A stretch of DNA of 64,000 nucleotides from Haloarcula salinisoli. GTDB lineage: Archaea > Halobacteriota > Halobacteria > Halobacteriales > Haloarculaceae. The translations under genes were made by a program, and so were the position numbers. The notes beneath the pieces were generated by a model. The model made no database searches. It saw only the letters and a program-made list of their open reading frames with translations, and had not been told where the DNA came from. Below are positions 43,295 to 52,814 of the stretch, in pieces; position 1 is the first letter of the stretch; every line of letters starts with the position of its first letter. The DNA lies in the NCBI RefSeq assembly GCF_019599405.1, contig NZ_RKLQ01000001.1:682001-746000 (forward strand), read 5' to 3'.

Positions 43295-44476
43295 ATGCAA
43301 ACGGTCGACGCAGCAGGGCTGCAGATCGGTGACGACCACCCCCCACGCATCATGGGCGTGCTGAACGTCAGCAAGGAGTCGCCGTACTCGCCCTCGGTGT
43401 ACGACGACCCGGCCGAGGCCGCCCAGTACGTCGACGAGGAGCTCATCGGCGAGGGCGCCGACATCGTCGACGTGGGCCTGGAGTCGGCCAACAAGCGCCT
43501 CGATGTCCTGTCGGCCGAGGACGAACTCGACCGGCTCGACACCGCTATCGAGACCATCGAGTCGGTCAGCGACGACGCTATCTTCTCCATCGAGACCCGT
43601 TACGCCGAGGTCGCCGAGGCCGCCATCGAGGGCGGCTTCGACATGGTCAACGACATCTGTGGCTTCGCGGACCCGGAGATGCCCGAAATCTGCCGGGAGT
43701 ACGACGTGGCCGTCGCGAAGATGGCGAGCCCGCCGGACCTCGAACGGCCCGGGGCCGTCGAGGAGACCGACTGGGCCGCCCGCAAGTCACCCGACTGGGC
43801 CAACTCGGCCGATTACGTCGACCAGGTCTACGAGGCGCTCAAACAGAACGGCCTCACCGAGAAGACCATCGTCGACCCGGCCTTTGGCGGCTGGAGCGAG
43901 GCAAAGACCATCGCCGAGGACCACGCGACCTTCGAGCGCCTGCGTGAGTTCCGCGGCTTCGGCCGTCCAATCCTCGTCTCCATTAACCGGAAGAACTTCC
44001 TGCGAACTATCGCCGACCGCTCGACCGAAGAAGCCCTGCCCGTCAGCCTCGCCGCGACTGCGCTGGCCGTCGAGCGCGGTGCACACATCGTCCGCACCCA
44101 CGACGTCGAAGAGACCGTCGACGCCGCGAAAATCGGCTCGGCCTTTACCGAGCGGGCCGCCGTCGTCGGCGACGGGGCCACGGTGACCGAACTGGACGCC
44201 CGCCGTGGGACCGAGGTCGCGCGCCACCTCGAGACCATCGGTGCGTCGACCGACGACAGCGAGGCCTACGTCAGCCGCGTCTTCGAGGTGTCCGGGCTCG
44301 ACCCGGACGCCGCCGCGGAACTGGCCGACGTCGCCGAGTCGGCAGGCCTCGTCGCTACCACCGGCGACGGTGGGGTCCTGCTGGGCGGCCGACCCGACGC
44401 GCTCCGAGCGGCGGCCAGCGAACTCGCCAGCAAGCCCGCATTCGCACCGGTCGTCGAGGCTATCCGCACCGACTGA
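43295..44476 (+). CDS. folP: Dihydropteroate synthase (stand-alone, with C-terminal extension)
   Basis: The 393-residue protein begins with the pterin-site motif MGVLNVSKESPYSPS, then DMVNDICGF, the KMASPPD segment and VSINRKNFL, as in haloarchaeal DHPS. It condenses 6-hydroxymethyl-dihydropterin diphosphate with p-aminobenzoate. The barrel ends near residue 280, and the remaining about 110 residues form an extra domain not seen in bacterial FolP. In several haloarchaea FolC and FolP are fused, while here they are not. The ATG at 43295 is preferred over a GTG 9 nt earlier. Confidence 0.88.
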   Translation: MQTVDAAGLQIGDDHPPRIMGVLNVSKESPYSPSVYDDPAEAAQYVDEELIGEGADIVDVGLESANKRLDVLSAEDELDRLDTAIETIESVSDDAIFSIETRYAEVAEAAIEGGFDMVNDICGFADPEMPEICREYDVAVAKMASPPDLERPGAVEETDWAARKSPDWANSADYVDQVYEALKQNGLTEKTIVDPAFGGWSEAKTIAEDHATFERLREFRGFGRPILVSINRKNFLRTIADRSTEEALPVSLAATALAVERGAHIVRTHDVEETVDAAKIGSAFTERAAVVGDGATVTELDARRGTEVARHLETIGASTDDSEAYVSRVFEVSGLDPDAAAELADVAESAGLVATTGDGGVLLGGRPDALRAAASELASKPAFAPVVEAIRTD

Positions 44477-44477
44477 T

Positions 44478-45587
44478 ATGGACTACCTACAGGAACGCAT
44501 CACGACGCTGCACGACCTGACCGACGCGGTGCCGGCGATGCCCGAGGGCGAGAGTTCGGTCGTCGTTCCCATCGCCGGGGAGAGTGAGGCGGCCGTCACG
44601 CCCACGCACGTCTTCGAGGCGCTCGAAACCGTCGGCCCCGACGCAGTCGTGGTCCCACTGCGGAGCGACGCCGAGACAGCCGCCGCCTTCGACCACTGGG
44701 CCGCCGAGTTCGACCTCGACGTGACGACGCTGTGGTGTAACGCCCCCACTCTCCCGACGCTGCTCGAGGACCACGGGCTCGACGGCGCGATGGGGAAGGG
44801 TAGGGACGTCTGGCTCGGACTCGGGCTGGCCGCGAGTCGGGCCGACTACGTGGCCGTCCACGACGCCGACGCCTCGACGTACTCCCCGAAACACGTGCCG
44901 CGCTTGCTCGCCGGGCTGGAGATGGGCTACGAGTTCGTGAAGGGGTACTACGCCCGCGTCGAGGACGGCCAGCTCTACGGCCGACTCGCGCGGCTGTTCG
45001 TCGCGCCGCTACTGGGTGCGCTGTCGAGTGCCCACGACGACCCGCTACTCGACTATCTCTCGGCGTTTCGCTATCCGCTGGCCGGTGAGTTCGCCGTTAC
45101 CGCCGACGCGGCCCGCTCGATTCGGGCCCAGCGGGCCTGGGGGCTGGAGATAGGGATGCTCGGCGAGGCCTACGACGTGGTCGGCGAGACCGCCACCGCA
45201 CAGGTCGACCTCGGGATGCACCGCCACGACCACCGACCCGTCGGCGGCCGCGGCGGGCTCTCGACGATGGCCGCGGAGGTCGGCGAGGCGCTCTTTCGCG
45301 TCCTCCAGGACCACGGCCTGCAGCCGGACTACGAGCGCCTGCCCGACGCCTACCGGGACGCGGCCGATACGCTCATCCGGCAGTATGGCGCCGATGCCGC
45401 GGTCAACGGGCTCACCTACGACCACGATGCAGAGCGCTCACAGGTACAGTCCTACGCGGAGAGCATCCGGGCCCCGGGGCCGGACGACAGACTCCCCGCG
45501 TGGACGGAGACGACGCTGTCGCCGTCGAGCGTGCTGGCGGCCTCGCGGGAGGCACTCGGGCGCCCAAGCAGCTCTCGGGTGGATTGA
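44478..45587 (+). CDS. GT81-like glycosyltransferase (glucosyl-/mannosyl-3-phosphoglycerate synthase type)
   Basis: The 369-residue GT-A protein starts 1 nt after the DHPS stop. HDADASTYSPKHVPRLL carries the DxD metal motif. EFVKGYYAR and FRYPLAGEFAVT match the GpgS acceptor and nucleotide region, followed by AQVDLGMHRHDHRP, which contains the conserved His pair of GT81. Members make glucosyl- or mannosyl-3-phosphoglycerate, precursors of charged compatible solutes. The precise donor and acceptor cannot be read. Coupling to a folate gene may be only operon convenience. Confidence 0.8.
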   Translation: MDYLQERITTLHDLTDAVPAMPEGESSVVVPIAGESEAAVTPTHVFEALETVGPDAVVVPLRSDAETAAAFDHWAAEFDLDVTTLWCNAPTLPTLLEDHGLDGAMGKGRDVWLGLGLAASRADYVAVHDADASTYSPKHVPRLLAGLEMGYEFVKGYYARVEDGQLYGRLARLFVAPLLGALSSAHDDPLLDYLSAFRYPLAGEFAVTADAARSIRAQRAWGLEIGMLGEAYDVVGETATAQVDLGMHRHDHRPVGGRGGLSTMAAEVGEALFRVLQDHGLQPDYERLPDAYRDAADTLIRQYGADAAVNGLTYDHDAERSQVQSYAESIRAPGPDDRLPAWTETTLSPSSVLAASREALGRPSSSRVD

Positions 45588-45782
45588 AACGGGCGACCGG
45601 CACCCGAGTTGGGTAGCGCCGTCAACGGGGCGCCGGTTGGAACCTGTTTCAACGGCGCTGGGTTGGTGTGCCTGTCATTTTATACCATGCCGGTCCGGAG
45701 ATACGGGTATGTCGGCGAAACGTCTCACAGCACCGTCACGAGCCGCGCCTACCGTTCGACCACCACGACGGCGGCCACACCG

Positions 45783-46781
45783 ATGACGGCCAGAGATATC
45801 TATCTCCCCGTCGCCGCCCAGCCGTCGGTGTCGACGCTGGTCGGGTTGAGCCAGCTCGCCGACGTCGAAGGGTACGAACGGGTCTGGCTGCCCGAGACCT
45901 GGGGCCGGGACGCCGTGACCACACTGACAAGCATCGCGCACGGAACCGACGATGTCGGTATCGGCACTTCGCTGTTGAACGTCTACTCGCGTTCGCCGGC
46001 GCTCATCGGCCAGACCGCCGCCACGCTCCAGGAGGCCTCGGACGGGCGCCTGCGCGTCGGGCTCGGGCCGTCGGGGCCGCGCGTCATCGAGGGGTGGCAC
46101 GGGGAGTCGTTCGAGCGACCGCTGCGCCGGACCCGGGAGACTATCGACATCGTCAAGCAGGTGCTGTCGGGCGAAGCCGTCGAGTACGACGGCGACATCT
46201 TCGAGCTCTCGGGGTTGCGGCTGCGCTCGGACCCGCCCGACCCAGTTCCGCCGATAGACGCCGGTGGGCTGGGGCCAAAGGCCGTCGAACTCGCAGGGCG
46301 CTTTGCCGACGGCTGGCACGCCCTGCTGTTGACCGTCGAGGGCATGGCCGACCGCCTCGACGACTTCGACCGCGGGGCCGAACTCGGCGACCGCGACCGG
46401 GCGAGCCAGCGGGTCACCTTCTCGGTGCCCTGCTGTGCCCTGGCGGACCGCGAGCGGGCCCGTGCCATGACTCGCCAGCACGTCGCCTTCTACGTGGGCG
46501 GCATGGGCACCTACTACCGCGATGCGCTCGCACGGCAGGGGTACGAGGACACCGCGACGACGGTCTTCGAGCAGTGGAACGACGGCGACCGCGAGGCAGC
46601 GAAAGCCGCTATCGACGACGAGTTGCTCGACGCCCTCGCCGTGGCCGGGACCCCCGAGGAGTGTCGGGACCACATCGAGCGCTTCGAGCGTATCGACGGC
46701 GTCGACGCTATCAACGTCTCGTTCCCCAGAGCGGCCGAGCGGGCCGATATCGAGGCGACGATGGCCGCGCTGGCGCCCTAG
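45783..46781 (+). CDS. F420-dependent LLM-class oxidoreductase (TIGR04024 type)
   Basis: The 332-residue TIM-barrel protein resembles luciferase-like F420 enzymes. It opens MTARDIYLPVAAQPSVSTL, then VWLPETWGRDAVTTL, the IGTSLLNVYSRSPALIGQ segment and RLRVGLGPSGPRVIEGWHG. It matches the haloarchaeal TIGR04024 group. These enzymes transfer hydride to or from coenzyme F420, but the substrate is unknown. The ATG at 45783 gives family length, and the upstream in-frame residues (from 45609) are Thr/Ser-rich and not family-like. Confidence 0.87.
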   Translation: MTARDIYLPVAAQPSVSTLVGLSQLADVEGYERVWLPETWGRDAVTTLTSIAHGTDDVGIGTSLLNVYSRSPALIGQTAATLQEASDGRLRVGLGPSGPRVIEGWHGESFERPLRRTRETIDIVKQVLSGEAVEYDGDIFELSGLRLRSDPPDPVPPIDAGGLGPKAVELAGRFADGWHALLLTVEGMADRLDDFDRGAELGDRDRASQRVTFSVPCCALADRERARAMTRQHVAFYVGGMGTYYRDALARQGYEDTATTVFEQWNDGDREAAKAAIDDELLDALAVAGTPEECRDHIERFERIDGVDAINVSFPRAAERADIEATMAALAP

Positions 46782-46797
46782 ATGTGGGTGCCGGGCG

Positions 46798-47493
46798 CTA
46801 CCCCGTCTCGGCTACCGGGATGATGTCGTCCCGACGGCCGTCCAGGACGGCAAAGCGGTCGTCGCGGCGCCGTTCCAGCCAGTACAGCAGCCGTTCGGCC
46901 CACCGGAGTTTCTCGCGTTTCTCGGCAGTCACGTCCGGGTCGTCGAAGTCCCAGCCGACGAACCGGATTTCGGCGGCGCCGAAGTGGTCGGCGGTGAAGG
47001 CCGCCCGGTCGCCGTCGGTGAAGCCGCCGAAGTTGTGGACTCGCTCGGTCGGGCCGGCCTGTGTGGTCGGCACGACGAAGGCGGGGTCGTAGGTCGGGAC
47101 GTGTTCCTCGACGGCGGGGACGTTGTCGCCGTGGGCGTGGGCGAACACCGGCGTCCCCGATTCCGTGAGTTCCCGGCCTGTCTCGGGGTTCTTGTCGAGG
47201 TCGGTGACCATCGCGTCGACGACGACACCCAGTTCGTGCAGGCGGTCGACGGCCGTCGAGGCGGCCAGCACCGCGTCCGCCCCGGCCGCCCTGTCGGCCT
47301 CGCGCTCCAGGGACGGGCCGGCGCCGGCGATAGCGACCGTCTTCCCGCGGAGATTCAGCGTCGCCGGGTCGTAGGTCTCCGTGTCGCCAAGCAGCTCACC
47401 GAGTCGGTCTCGGGCCCGTTCGTCTCCGTCGCGGGGGTAGCCAAACGCCGCGAGCAGCCCCTCGTACACCGGTTCCCAGGTCTGAAAGTCCAT
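46798..47493 (-). CDS. mptE: 6-hydroxymethyl-7,8-dihydropterin pyrophosphokinase MptE
   Basis: The 231-residue DUF115-family protein has the motifs AGAGPSLE, TDLDKNP and HAHGDN that line the nucleotide site. In methanogens MptE makes the pterin diphosphate used for methanopterin, and haloarchaeal homologues feed the folate pathway, where DHPS (3 kb upstream) takes the product. The ATG at 47493 is preferred. Upstream in-frame residues to 47724 are unlike the family. Confidence 0.9.
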   Translation of the reverse strand: MDFQTWEPVYEGLLAAFGYPRDGDERARDRLGELLGDTETYDPATLNLRGKTVAIAGAGPSLEREADRAAGADAVLAASTAVDRLHELGVVVDAMVTDLDKNPETGRELTESGTPVFAHAHGDNVPAVEEHVPTYDPAFVVPTTQAGPTERVHNFGGFTDGDRAAFTADHFGAAEIRFVGWDFDDPDVTAEKREKLRWAERLLYWLERRRDDRFAVLDGRRDDIIPVAETG

Positions 47494-47732
47494 AGCTGTC
47501 GCTGAAGTGCTGGTACCAGATAAAGCGGATTGAGCCGAAATGGCACGTCCGTGTACCCCTACCCGGGTGCCCTTTCGGCTTTCACGCCAGACTACTGACG
47601 CCTCCGGTATAAGCTTTCTCTTACTCACACCTGCGGTCCACATGGTCCACAACTCGATATCACCACCTGCGACGTGCCCACCCAGACCCGAACATCGGGC
47701 CATTTTAATCTCGCAACCGCCCACCTTTGGCT

Positions 47733-48257
47733 ATGGGCAAGGTCAACATCGGGTTGCGCGGCTGGCGGTTCGACGAGGACGTGCTGGGCGAGGACGGCCG
47801 GGTGCGCCCGCTGGCGACGATGGAACCGGAGGACCGCCAGCGCATCCTCGTGCTCGCCGACCGCGTCGTCGACCCCTGTGACGCCTGCTGGCTGGAGTAC
47901 GGCGAGGACCAAATCGAGGAGTGCAACGTCGCCGAGGTCATCTACGGCGAACCCCGCGGCGAGGTAGTGCTGTGTTCGGCCCACGAGCCGGACTTTCTCT
48001 ACTGGTTCCGCGAGGCAGGTGGCAAAGAGTTCGCCGGTGAACTCGAACTCCGTGACGCCTTCCACCAGTGGATTCTCGACGGGCATCGTGCCCCCGAAGA
48101 GTACGAGGGGCTCGAACACGTCGACGAGGACCCGACATCGCTGCCGGAGGCCCCGGGGCGAAACGAGGCCATCCCCGGCTTCGAGGAGGAGATAGCGGGG
48201 CTCGACGAGGAGGACCTCGACGCGATGGACATCGACCTCGACGACCTGGACGTATGA
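47733..48257 (+). CDS. Uncharacterised conserved protein, coupled to TrmJ
   Basis: A 174-residue protein beginning [18 protein letters not shown], with CDAC and two further Cys (EECN, VLCSAH) that could bind a metal, and a long acidic C-terminal tail ([20 protein letters not shown]). I do not recognise a named family. It overlaps TrmJ by ATGA (48254-48257), so a link to tRNA or translation is plausible. An ATTTTAATCT box about 30 nt upstream of the ATG supports the start. Confidence 0.72.
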   Translation: MGKVNIGLRGWRFDEDVLGEDGRVRPLATMEPEDRQRILVLADRVVDPCDACWLEYGEDQIEECNVAEVIYGEPRGEVVLCSAHEPDFLYWFREAGGKEFAGELELRDAFHQWILDGHRAPEEYEGLEHVDEDPTSLPEAPGRNEAIPGFEEEIAGLDEEDLDAMDIDLDDLDV

Positions 48258-48982
48258 TATCGGTCGCCGTCGTCGACGCCGAGACGCCGGGCAACGTCGG
48301 GACCATCGCCCGGTCGATGAAGAACTTCGGCCTCTCGGAACTGCTGCTCGTGGACCCGCCGGAACTCGACCCCGACGGCGAGGCCTACGGCTTCGCCGGG
48401 CAGGCTCGCGAGGACATCCTCCCGAACGCTCGCGAGGTAAGCTTCGACTATCTCGTCGAGAACTACCACACCGTCGCCTGCACCGCGACGACGAACGAGG
48501 ACGACTCAAGTCACGTCCGCTACCCCGCGAAGACGCCCCGAGAACTGGCCGACTCGCTGGCCGACGTCGAGGCCGACACTGCCATCGTCTTCGGCCGCGA
48601 GCGGGTCGGCCTGACCAACGACGAACTCGAACGACTGGACGAGATCTGCTCGATTCCGGCCAGTGCCGACTACCCCGTGTTGAACCTCGGCCAGGCCGCG
48701 ACCATCGTCCTCTACGAACTGCGCGAACTGACCGTCGAGCGCGACCAGCATCCCGAGGACATCCACGTCAGAGCCGACGAAGCCGCCGTCGAGGGGCTCC
48801 ACGAGGAGTTCGCGACGTTCCTGGACAGCATCGACCACCCCGAGGAGAAACGCCACCGCGTCCGGCGGCTCTTCCGCCGGCTCGTGGGCCGTGCCCATCC
48901 GACCGGCCGCGAGGCGAAGACGCTCAGAGGTGTGTTCCGTCGGGCCAGCGGGCGAGTCCAGCGGGCTGAAAACGACGACTGA
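48254..48982 (+). CDS. trmJ: tRNA (cytidine/uridine-2'-O-)-methyltransferase TrmJ
   Basis: The 242-residue SPOUT methylase opens with [20 protein letters not shown], followed by [10 protein letters not shown] and the knot segment [14 protein letters not shown] and [15 protein letters not shown]. It methylates the ribose at position 32 of tRNA. The C-terminal about 75 residues are helical and basic ([21 protein letters not shown]), as in archaeal TrmJ. It is translated from an ATGA overlap with the upstream gene. Confidence 0.92.
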   Translation: MISVAVVDAETPGNVGTIARSMKNFGLSELLLVDPPELDPDGEAYGFAGQAREDILPNAREVSFDYLVENYHTVACTATTNEDDSSHVRYPAKTPRELADSLADVEADTAIVFGRERVGLTNDELERLDEICSIPASADYPVLNLGQAATIVLYELRELTVERDQHPEDIHVRADEAAVEGLHEEFATFLDSIDHPEEKRHRVRRLFRRLVGRAHPTGREAKTLRGVFRRASGRVQRAENDD

Positions 48983-48994
48983 CGGTATAACCGC

Positions 48995-50518
48995 TCAGTC
49001 GGAGCGCCCGCCAACGGTGGCGCCGTCGAGATACGTCGCGGTCAGGTAGTCGTCGATTCTGGTGACGATGTCGCTCTTGTACGTCCAGAACCCGTCGTAG
49101 ACGTTGTCGGTATCGAGTTCGTGGGCCAGCAGCGCCGACTGTCGCTCCGGGTCGCCGTCGCCGTCGTAGACGACGAACCACGACTCGGCCATCTCTTCGG
49201 TGTCTTCCTCGTGGACGGTCACGCCCGGCACTGTCGCCTCCGTGTCCGGCGTGCCGTAGACGTGGACCTCGACACCGCTGCTGGCGAGTCGCTCGTAGAT
49301 GCGAGCGGCCTGGGCGTCGTCGACGAGGTTCGACAGCCGCTGGAAGCCGGCGTGGAGCCGTCCCGAGCCAGTCCGGTTCGCCAGCAACTCGACGTTGTGG
49401 CTCACGTCGATGAGGAGCCCCTTGTCGGCCGCGGAGGCACCGTACACCGACCGCTCCAGGTTCGTCAGGAGGTCGCTCGTGTGGCGCTTTTCGAAGGTGT
49501 CCGTGGTCCCCGCATCGATGTCGATGGCTCCCCGGAGCGCGGGCACGGACTCGCTTGCCAGCAGGTCGTCACCGCGGTGTAACAGCGCCACGGATTTCGG
49601 TTCTGCGACGTCCATCGAGGCCTCCCTGACCTCGACGCCGTGGCGGTCGAAGTACCGTTCGACGACCGCGAGCTCTTCGGGCGGGCCACTGTAGTTGGTC
49701 ACGGTCAGCGTCGGCGCGTCGGCCCGTACCGCGTCGAATATCTCGCGGAGCGAGCCGTCGACGGGCGTCGCCGTGGTCGTCGAACCGCCCGCGTCCGCCG
49801 CCGCTGGCTCGCTGTCGGTCGTGGCCTCCCTGCCGACGGCCGCCGAAGGCGGTTCGGCCCTCGACCGCTGGTCCGTCTTGCGACTCGTCCACTCGGTGTT
49901 GCCCTCGGGCAGGCCCAGCACCCGGAGTTGCATCTCGTCGTCGTGTTCGCGGACTTCGACGACGCCGTCGACGAACGAGCGCAGGCGCTGGAGGTGCGCT
50001 TCCTCCATCGTGTCGGCGTGGGCGACGACGAACCCGATGCCGTCGGCCTCCCTGATACGGTTGGTGACGACGTGGAGAAAGCGGACGACCTGTTCGGGCG
50101 CGGCGTACATCGACATCGTCGTCAGCGAGAGCAGCCCGACGCGGAGGCGCGAGGAGTACTCGCCGTAGAGCCGTTCCATCAGCGTCGTCAGCTCCATGCC
50201 GATACCGGTGAGGTCGGCCGGCGAGCTGACGCGGCTGTCGAGAGGACCCAGCGACTCCGAGCCGTGGGAATCACCCACGCAGTCGACGACACCCAGCGGC
50301 AGCTGGTCGGCCGGGATATCGGTGTACTGGGTCACGGCCTCGCGCACGTCCGCGGCGCTGCTGTCCGTCGAGACGACGGCGGCCGCTTCGTCGTCGAACC
50401 CCGCGGCCAGCAGCTCCATCGCGAGTGTCCGCTTGCCGGTCATCGGGGGGCCGACAATGAGTAATGTCGACCCGGGGGGAACCCCCTCGACCGGTAGCAG
50501 CGACCCAACTCTAAACAT
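48995..50518 (-). CDS. RAD55-like ATPase with C-terminal DICT-like sensory domain
   Basis: The 507-residue protein has an N-terminal RecA/KaiC-like domain (about 1-215) with Walker A GPPMTGKRT (23-31). A Ser/Thr/Pro-rich linker (about 215-255) leads to a domain of about 240 residues (TVTNYSGPPEEL, SVYGASAADKGLLIDVSHN, FVVYDGDGD, YDGFWTYKSDIVTRIDDYL) that resembles DICT sensor domains of two-component systems. Walker B residues are not obvious (GLLSLTTMS). It is probably a regulatory ATPase. No output partner is adjacent. Confidence 0.7.
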   Translation of the reverse strand: MFRVGSLLPVEGVPPGSTLLIVGPPMTGKRTLAMELLAAGFDDEAAAVVSTDSSAADVREAVTQYTDIPADQLPLGVVDCVGDSHGSESLGPLDSRVSSPADLTGIGMELTTLMERLYGEYSSRLRVGLLSLTTMSMYAAPEQVVRFLHVVTNRIREADGIGFVVAHADTMEEAHLQRLRSFVDGVVEVREHDDEMQLRVLGLPEGNTEWTSRKTDQRSRAEPPSAAVGREATTDSEPAAADAGGSTTTATPVDGSLREIFDAVRADAPTLTVTNYSGPPEELAVVERYFDRHGVEVREASMDVAEPKSVALLHRGDDLLASESVPALRGAIDIDAGTTDTFEKRHTSDLLTNLERSVYGASAADKGLLIDVSHNVELLANRTGSGRLHAGFQRLSNLVDDAQAARIYERLASSGVEVHVYGTPDTEATVPGVTVHEEDTEEMAESWFVVYDGDGDPERQSALLAHELDTDNVYDGFWTYKSDIVTRIDDYLTATYLDGATVGGRSD

Positions 50519-50580
50519 ATCGGGGCTACGCCCGGGTGGATTAGAAGTCTATCGCTCGAAATTGTTGACGAACGAACTAC

Positions 50581-52455
50581 TCACGCCCGTTTCTGTATCT
50601 CTTCTCGCAGCACGGAACTGACGGTATCGCCGTCGGCCTTCCCGCGCAGTGCGCCCATACACTCGCCCATCAGCCCGGAGAACGCACCCATCCCTTGCTG
50701 GGCCACCTGGTCGGCGTTGCGCTCGACGACCTCCGTGACTGCCTCGCGCACCTCGTCGTCGCTGACGCCGCCCAGCCCCTCGCGGTCGACGGCTTCCTCG
50801 GCGGTGAGGTCGGGCTCTTCGGCCAGGGCCGTGAGCAGGTCCTCGACCCCCTCGCGGGGCACGTCGCCGCCGTCGACGAGTGCGAGCGTCTCCCGGAGGT
50901 GCGTGTCGGACAGCTGCTCGACCGGCACGTCGTCCCGCCGGAGTTCGGTCAGCGTCGATTCGAGGACCCCCGCCGCGAGCGTCGCGTCGACGCCCTCGGC
51001 GACGACTGACTCGAACAGCGGCCACCGCTGGCCGTAGGCCACCTGCTCGGCCAGCCCCGAGTCGAGACCGTGGTCGGCCTCGTAGCGAGCGACCTTCTCA
51101 GTCAGCAGTTCCGGGGTCTCGACCTCGCTCGGGTCGGGTTCGACGGGCGGGACGTCCGTCTCGGGGTACATCCGCGCCGCGCCGGGCAGCGGGCGGAGAT
51201 ACCGGGAGGTCCCGTCCTGCAGGGCGTCGCGGGTCTCCTCGGGCACGCCCTCGAGGGCGGTCTCGGCCCGCTCGACGACCGCCTCGATAGCCTGCTCGGC
51301 CGTCTGTGGGTCGTCGGCCACGAGCGCGACGGCGTCTTCGGGCCCGGCGTCGACTGCCGCCCGGAGGTCCGTGACCTCGCTCTCGGTGACGCCGTAGGCC
51401 GGCAGCTCGTCCGTATGGAAGATACCGCCGGCGCCGTGACGCTTGGCGTGGTCGGAGAACTCGGTCCCCAGGCGACGGTCGGGCTGTATCTCCCGGCCGA
51501 CGAGGCCGTCGAATCCCGCCAGGCGAACCGCCTGGACCGCACCGCCACTGTCGAGTGCGCCGCCGATGACGCCCGAGTCAGTTCCCTCGAAGACACCCGT
51601 CACGTCCTGTGGTTCGGCGACTGCGGCGTCGCGCTCGCCCAGTTCGTCGGCGATGTCGACGAGTTCGACCTGCCGGCGGACTTCGTTCCGAACGAGGTCG
51701 TCGATGTCGTCGAGGCTCTGGACGCCCTTCAGTTCGATGCGGGCGCCCTCGGCGATGGAGACGTTGACGTCCTGGCGGATGGTGCCAAGGCCGCGTTTGA
51801 CCTTCCCGGTCGAACGCAGGAGCATGCCGATACGCTGGGCGGCCTCACGGGCCTGTTCGGGGCTGCTGATGTCGGGTTTGGTCCCGATTTCGACCAGCGG
51901 GATACCCAGCCGGTCCAGGGAGAACCGCACCCCGTCGTCGGTCTCCGCGACGCGCTGGCAGGACTCCTCCTCCAGCAGCATGTCCTCGATACCGACCGGC
52001 CCGCCACTGGTCTCTATCTCGCCGTCGTTGGCGACGAGCATCGAGCGCTGGAACCCGGTCGTGTTCGAGCCGTCGACGACGATTTTGCGCATCACGTTCA
52101 CCTGGTCGACGACGTTCATCTCCATCAGCTGGCCGATCTCCATGGCCGTCTCCATGGCTTCCCGGTCGACCCGGTGGGGTGGCTCGTCGTCCTCCTCGAC
52201 GAGACAGGTGGTGTCGTAGGCGAGATACTCGAACTCGCGGTCGACCATACTCTCCTCCAGGGCGGCGTCGTCTATCTCACCGAGCTCGCTCTTGGTCGGG
52301 TGGAGGTACCTGGTGAAGGTGTGGTCGGCGGCCTCGGGCTCGCGCAGCTCGGTCGGACAGGCACAGAACAGCTTCGTGGCCGTGTCGAGCTGCTGGTGGA
52401 TCTCCAGGCCGGCTACGAGTCCGAGGTCCTCGTAGTCGAAATCGGCGTCAGTCAT
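50581..52455 (-). CDS. gatE: Glutamyl-tRNA(Gln) amidotransferase subunit GatE
   Basis: The 624-residue protein has the archaeal GatE plan. A GatB-like amidotransferase cradle with DLGLVAGLEIHQQLDTATKLFC and the catalytic segment LGTIRQDVNVSI is followed by an inserted GAD domain (about 280-400) and a C-terminal YqeY-like tail ending GMGAFSGLMGECMGALRGKAD. With GatD it converts Glu-tRNA(Gln) to Gln-tRNA(Gln). GatD is not in the window. The start ATG at 52455 is preferred over a longer in-frame start at 52506. Confidence 0.94.
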   Translation of the reverse strand: MTDADFDYEDLGLVAGLEIHQQLDTATKLFCACPTELREPEAADHTFTRYLHPTKSELGEIDDAALEESMVDREFEYLAYDTTCLVEEDDEPPHRVDREAMETAMEIGQLMEMNVVDQVNVMRKIVVDGSNTTGFQRSMLVANDGEIETSGGPVGIEDMLLEEESCQRVAETDDGVRFSLDRLGIPLVEIGTKPDISSPEQAREAAQRIGMLLRSTGKVKRGLGTIRQDVNVSIAEGARIELKGVQSLDDIDDLVRNEVRRQVELVDIADELGERDAAVAEPQDVTGVFEGTDSGVIGGALDSGGAVQAVRLAGFDGLVGREIQPDRRLGTEFSDHAKRHGAGGIFHTDELPAYGVTESEVTDLRAAVDAGPEDAVALVADDPQTAEQAIEAVVERAETALEGVPEETRDALQDGTSRYLRPLPGAARMYPETDVPPVEPDPSEVETPELLTEKVARYEADHGLDSGLAEQVAYGQRWPLFESVVAEGVDATLAAGVLESTLTELRRDDVPVEQLSDTHLRETLALVDGGDVPREGVEDLLTALAEEPDLTAEEAVDREGLGGVSDDEVREAVTEVVERNADQVAQQGMGAFSGLMGECMGALRGKADGDTVSSVLREEIQKRA

Positions 52456-52556
52456 TATCGTCGTCTGCGGGACCGGGGGCCAAAAAACGCTCCCTTCGGC
52501 TTCCACTCCGGGGACACCGAAGGCTCATGCGGCGGCGAAAACTGTAAATCGGCGCT

Positions 52557-52574
52557 CGTATAATCAGTTATACG
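52557..52574. promoter_or_regulatory. Palindromic operator touching the vapB start codon
   Basis: The perfect inverted repeat CGTATAA-TCAG-TTATACG ends one base before the vapB ATG (52575). A TGTAAAT box about 28 nt upstream would place the transcript start within the palindrome, so a bound VapB or VapBC complex would block initiation. Confidence 0.72.
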
Positions 52575-52814
52575 ATGAGTAAAACGATTCGTGTCTCCGA
52601 GGAGTTTCACGAACTCGTCCGGGCGCACAACCAGGAGGGCGAGACGATGGAGGAGACGCTCCGGCGGCTCACGCGCGGGCCGGACCCCGATGTGCTGGCC
52701 GAGGTCATCAGCGGCGGTGACGAACGGGAGGCAGCCACACTGCGGGACGCTATCGAACGGAGACGCGATCGCGGCCGGGAGCGACGTGACGGGATTCGCG
52801 AGCGGTTCGAATGA
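52575..52814 (+). CDS. vapB: VapB-type antitoxin
   Basis: A 79-residue protein with the ribbon-helix-helix-like start SKTIRVSEEFHELVRAHN, a glutamate-rich helix EGETMEETLRRLTRG, and a charged Arg/Glu-rich C-terminal helix that should wrap the toxin. It resembles haloarchaeal antitoxins paired with PIN toxins. It overlaps vapC by ATGA (52811-52814). The start is adjacent to the operator palindrome. Confidence 0.83.
   Translation: MSKTIRVSEEFHELVRAHNQEGETMEETLRRLTRGPDPDVLAEVISGGDEREAATLRDAIERRRDRGRERRDGIRERFE

Noticed and set aside
45586-45660. ATTGAAAC and GTTTCAAC motifs like the ends of haloarchaeal CRISPR repeats
   Set aside because: Only one inverted pair is present, without regular spacers or direct repeats, and no cas gene is near.
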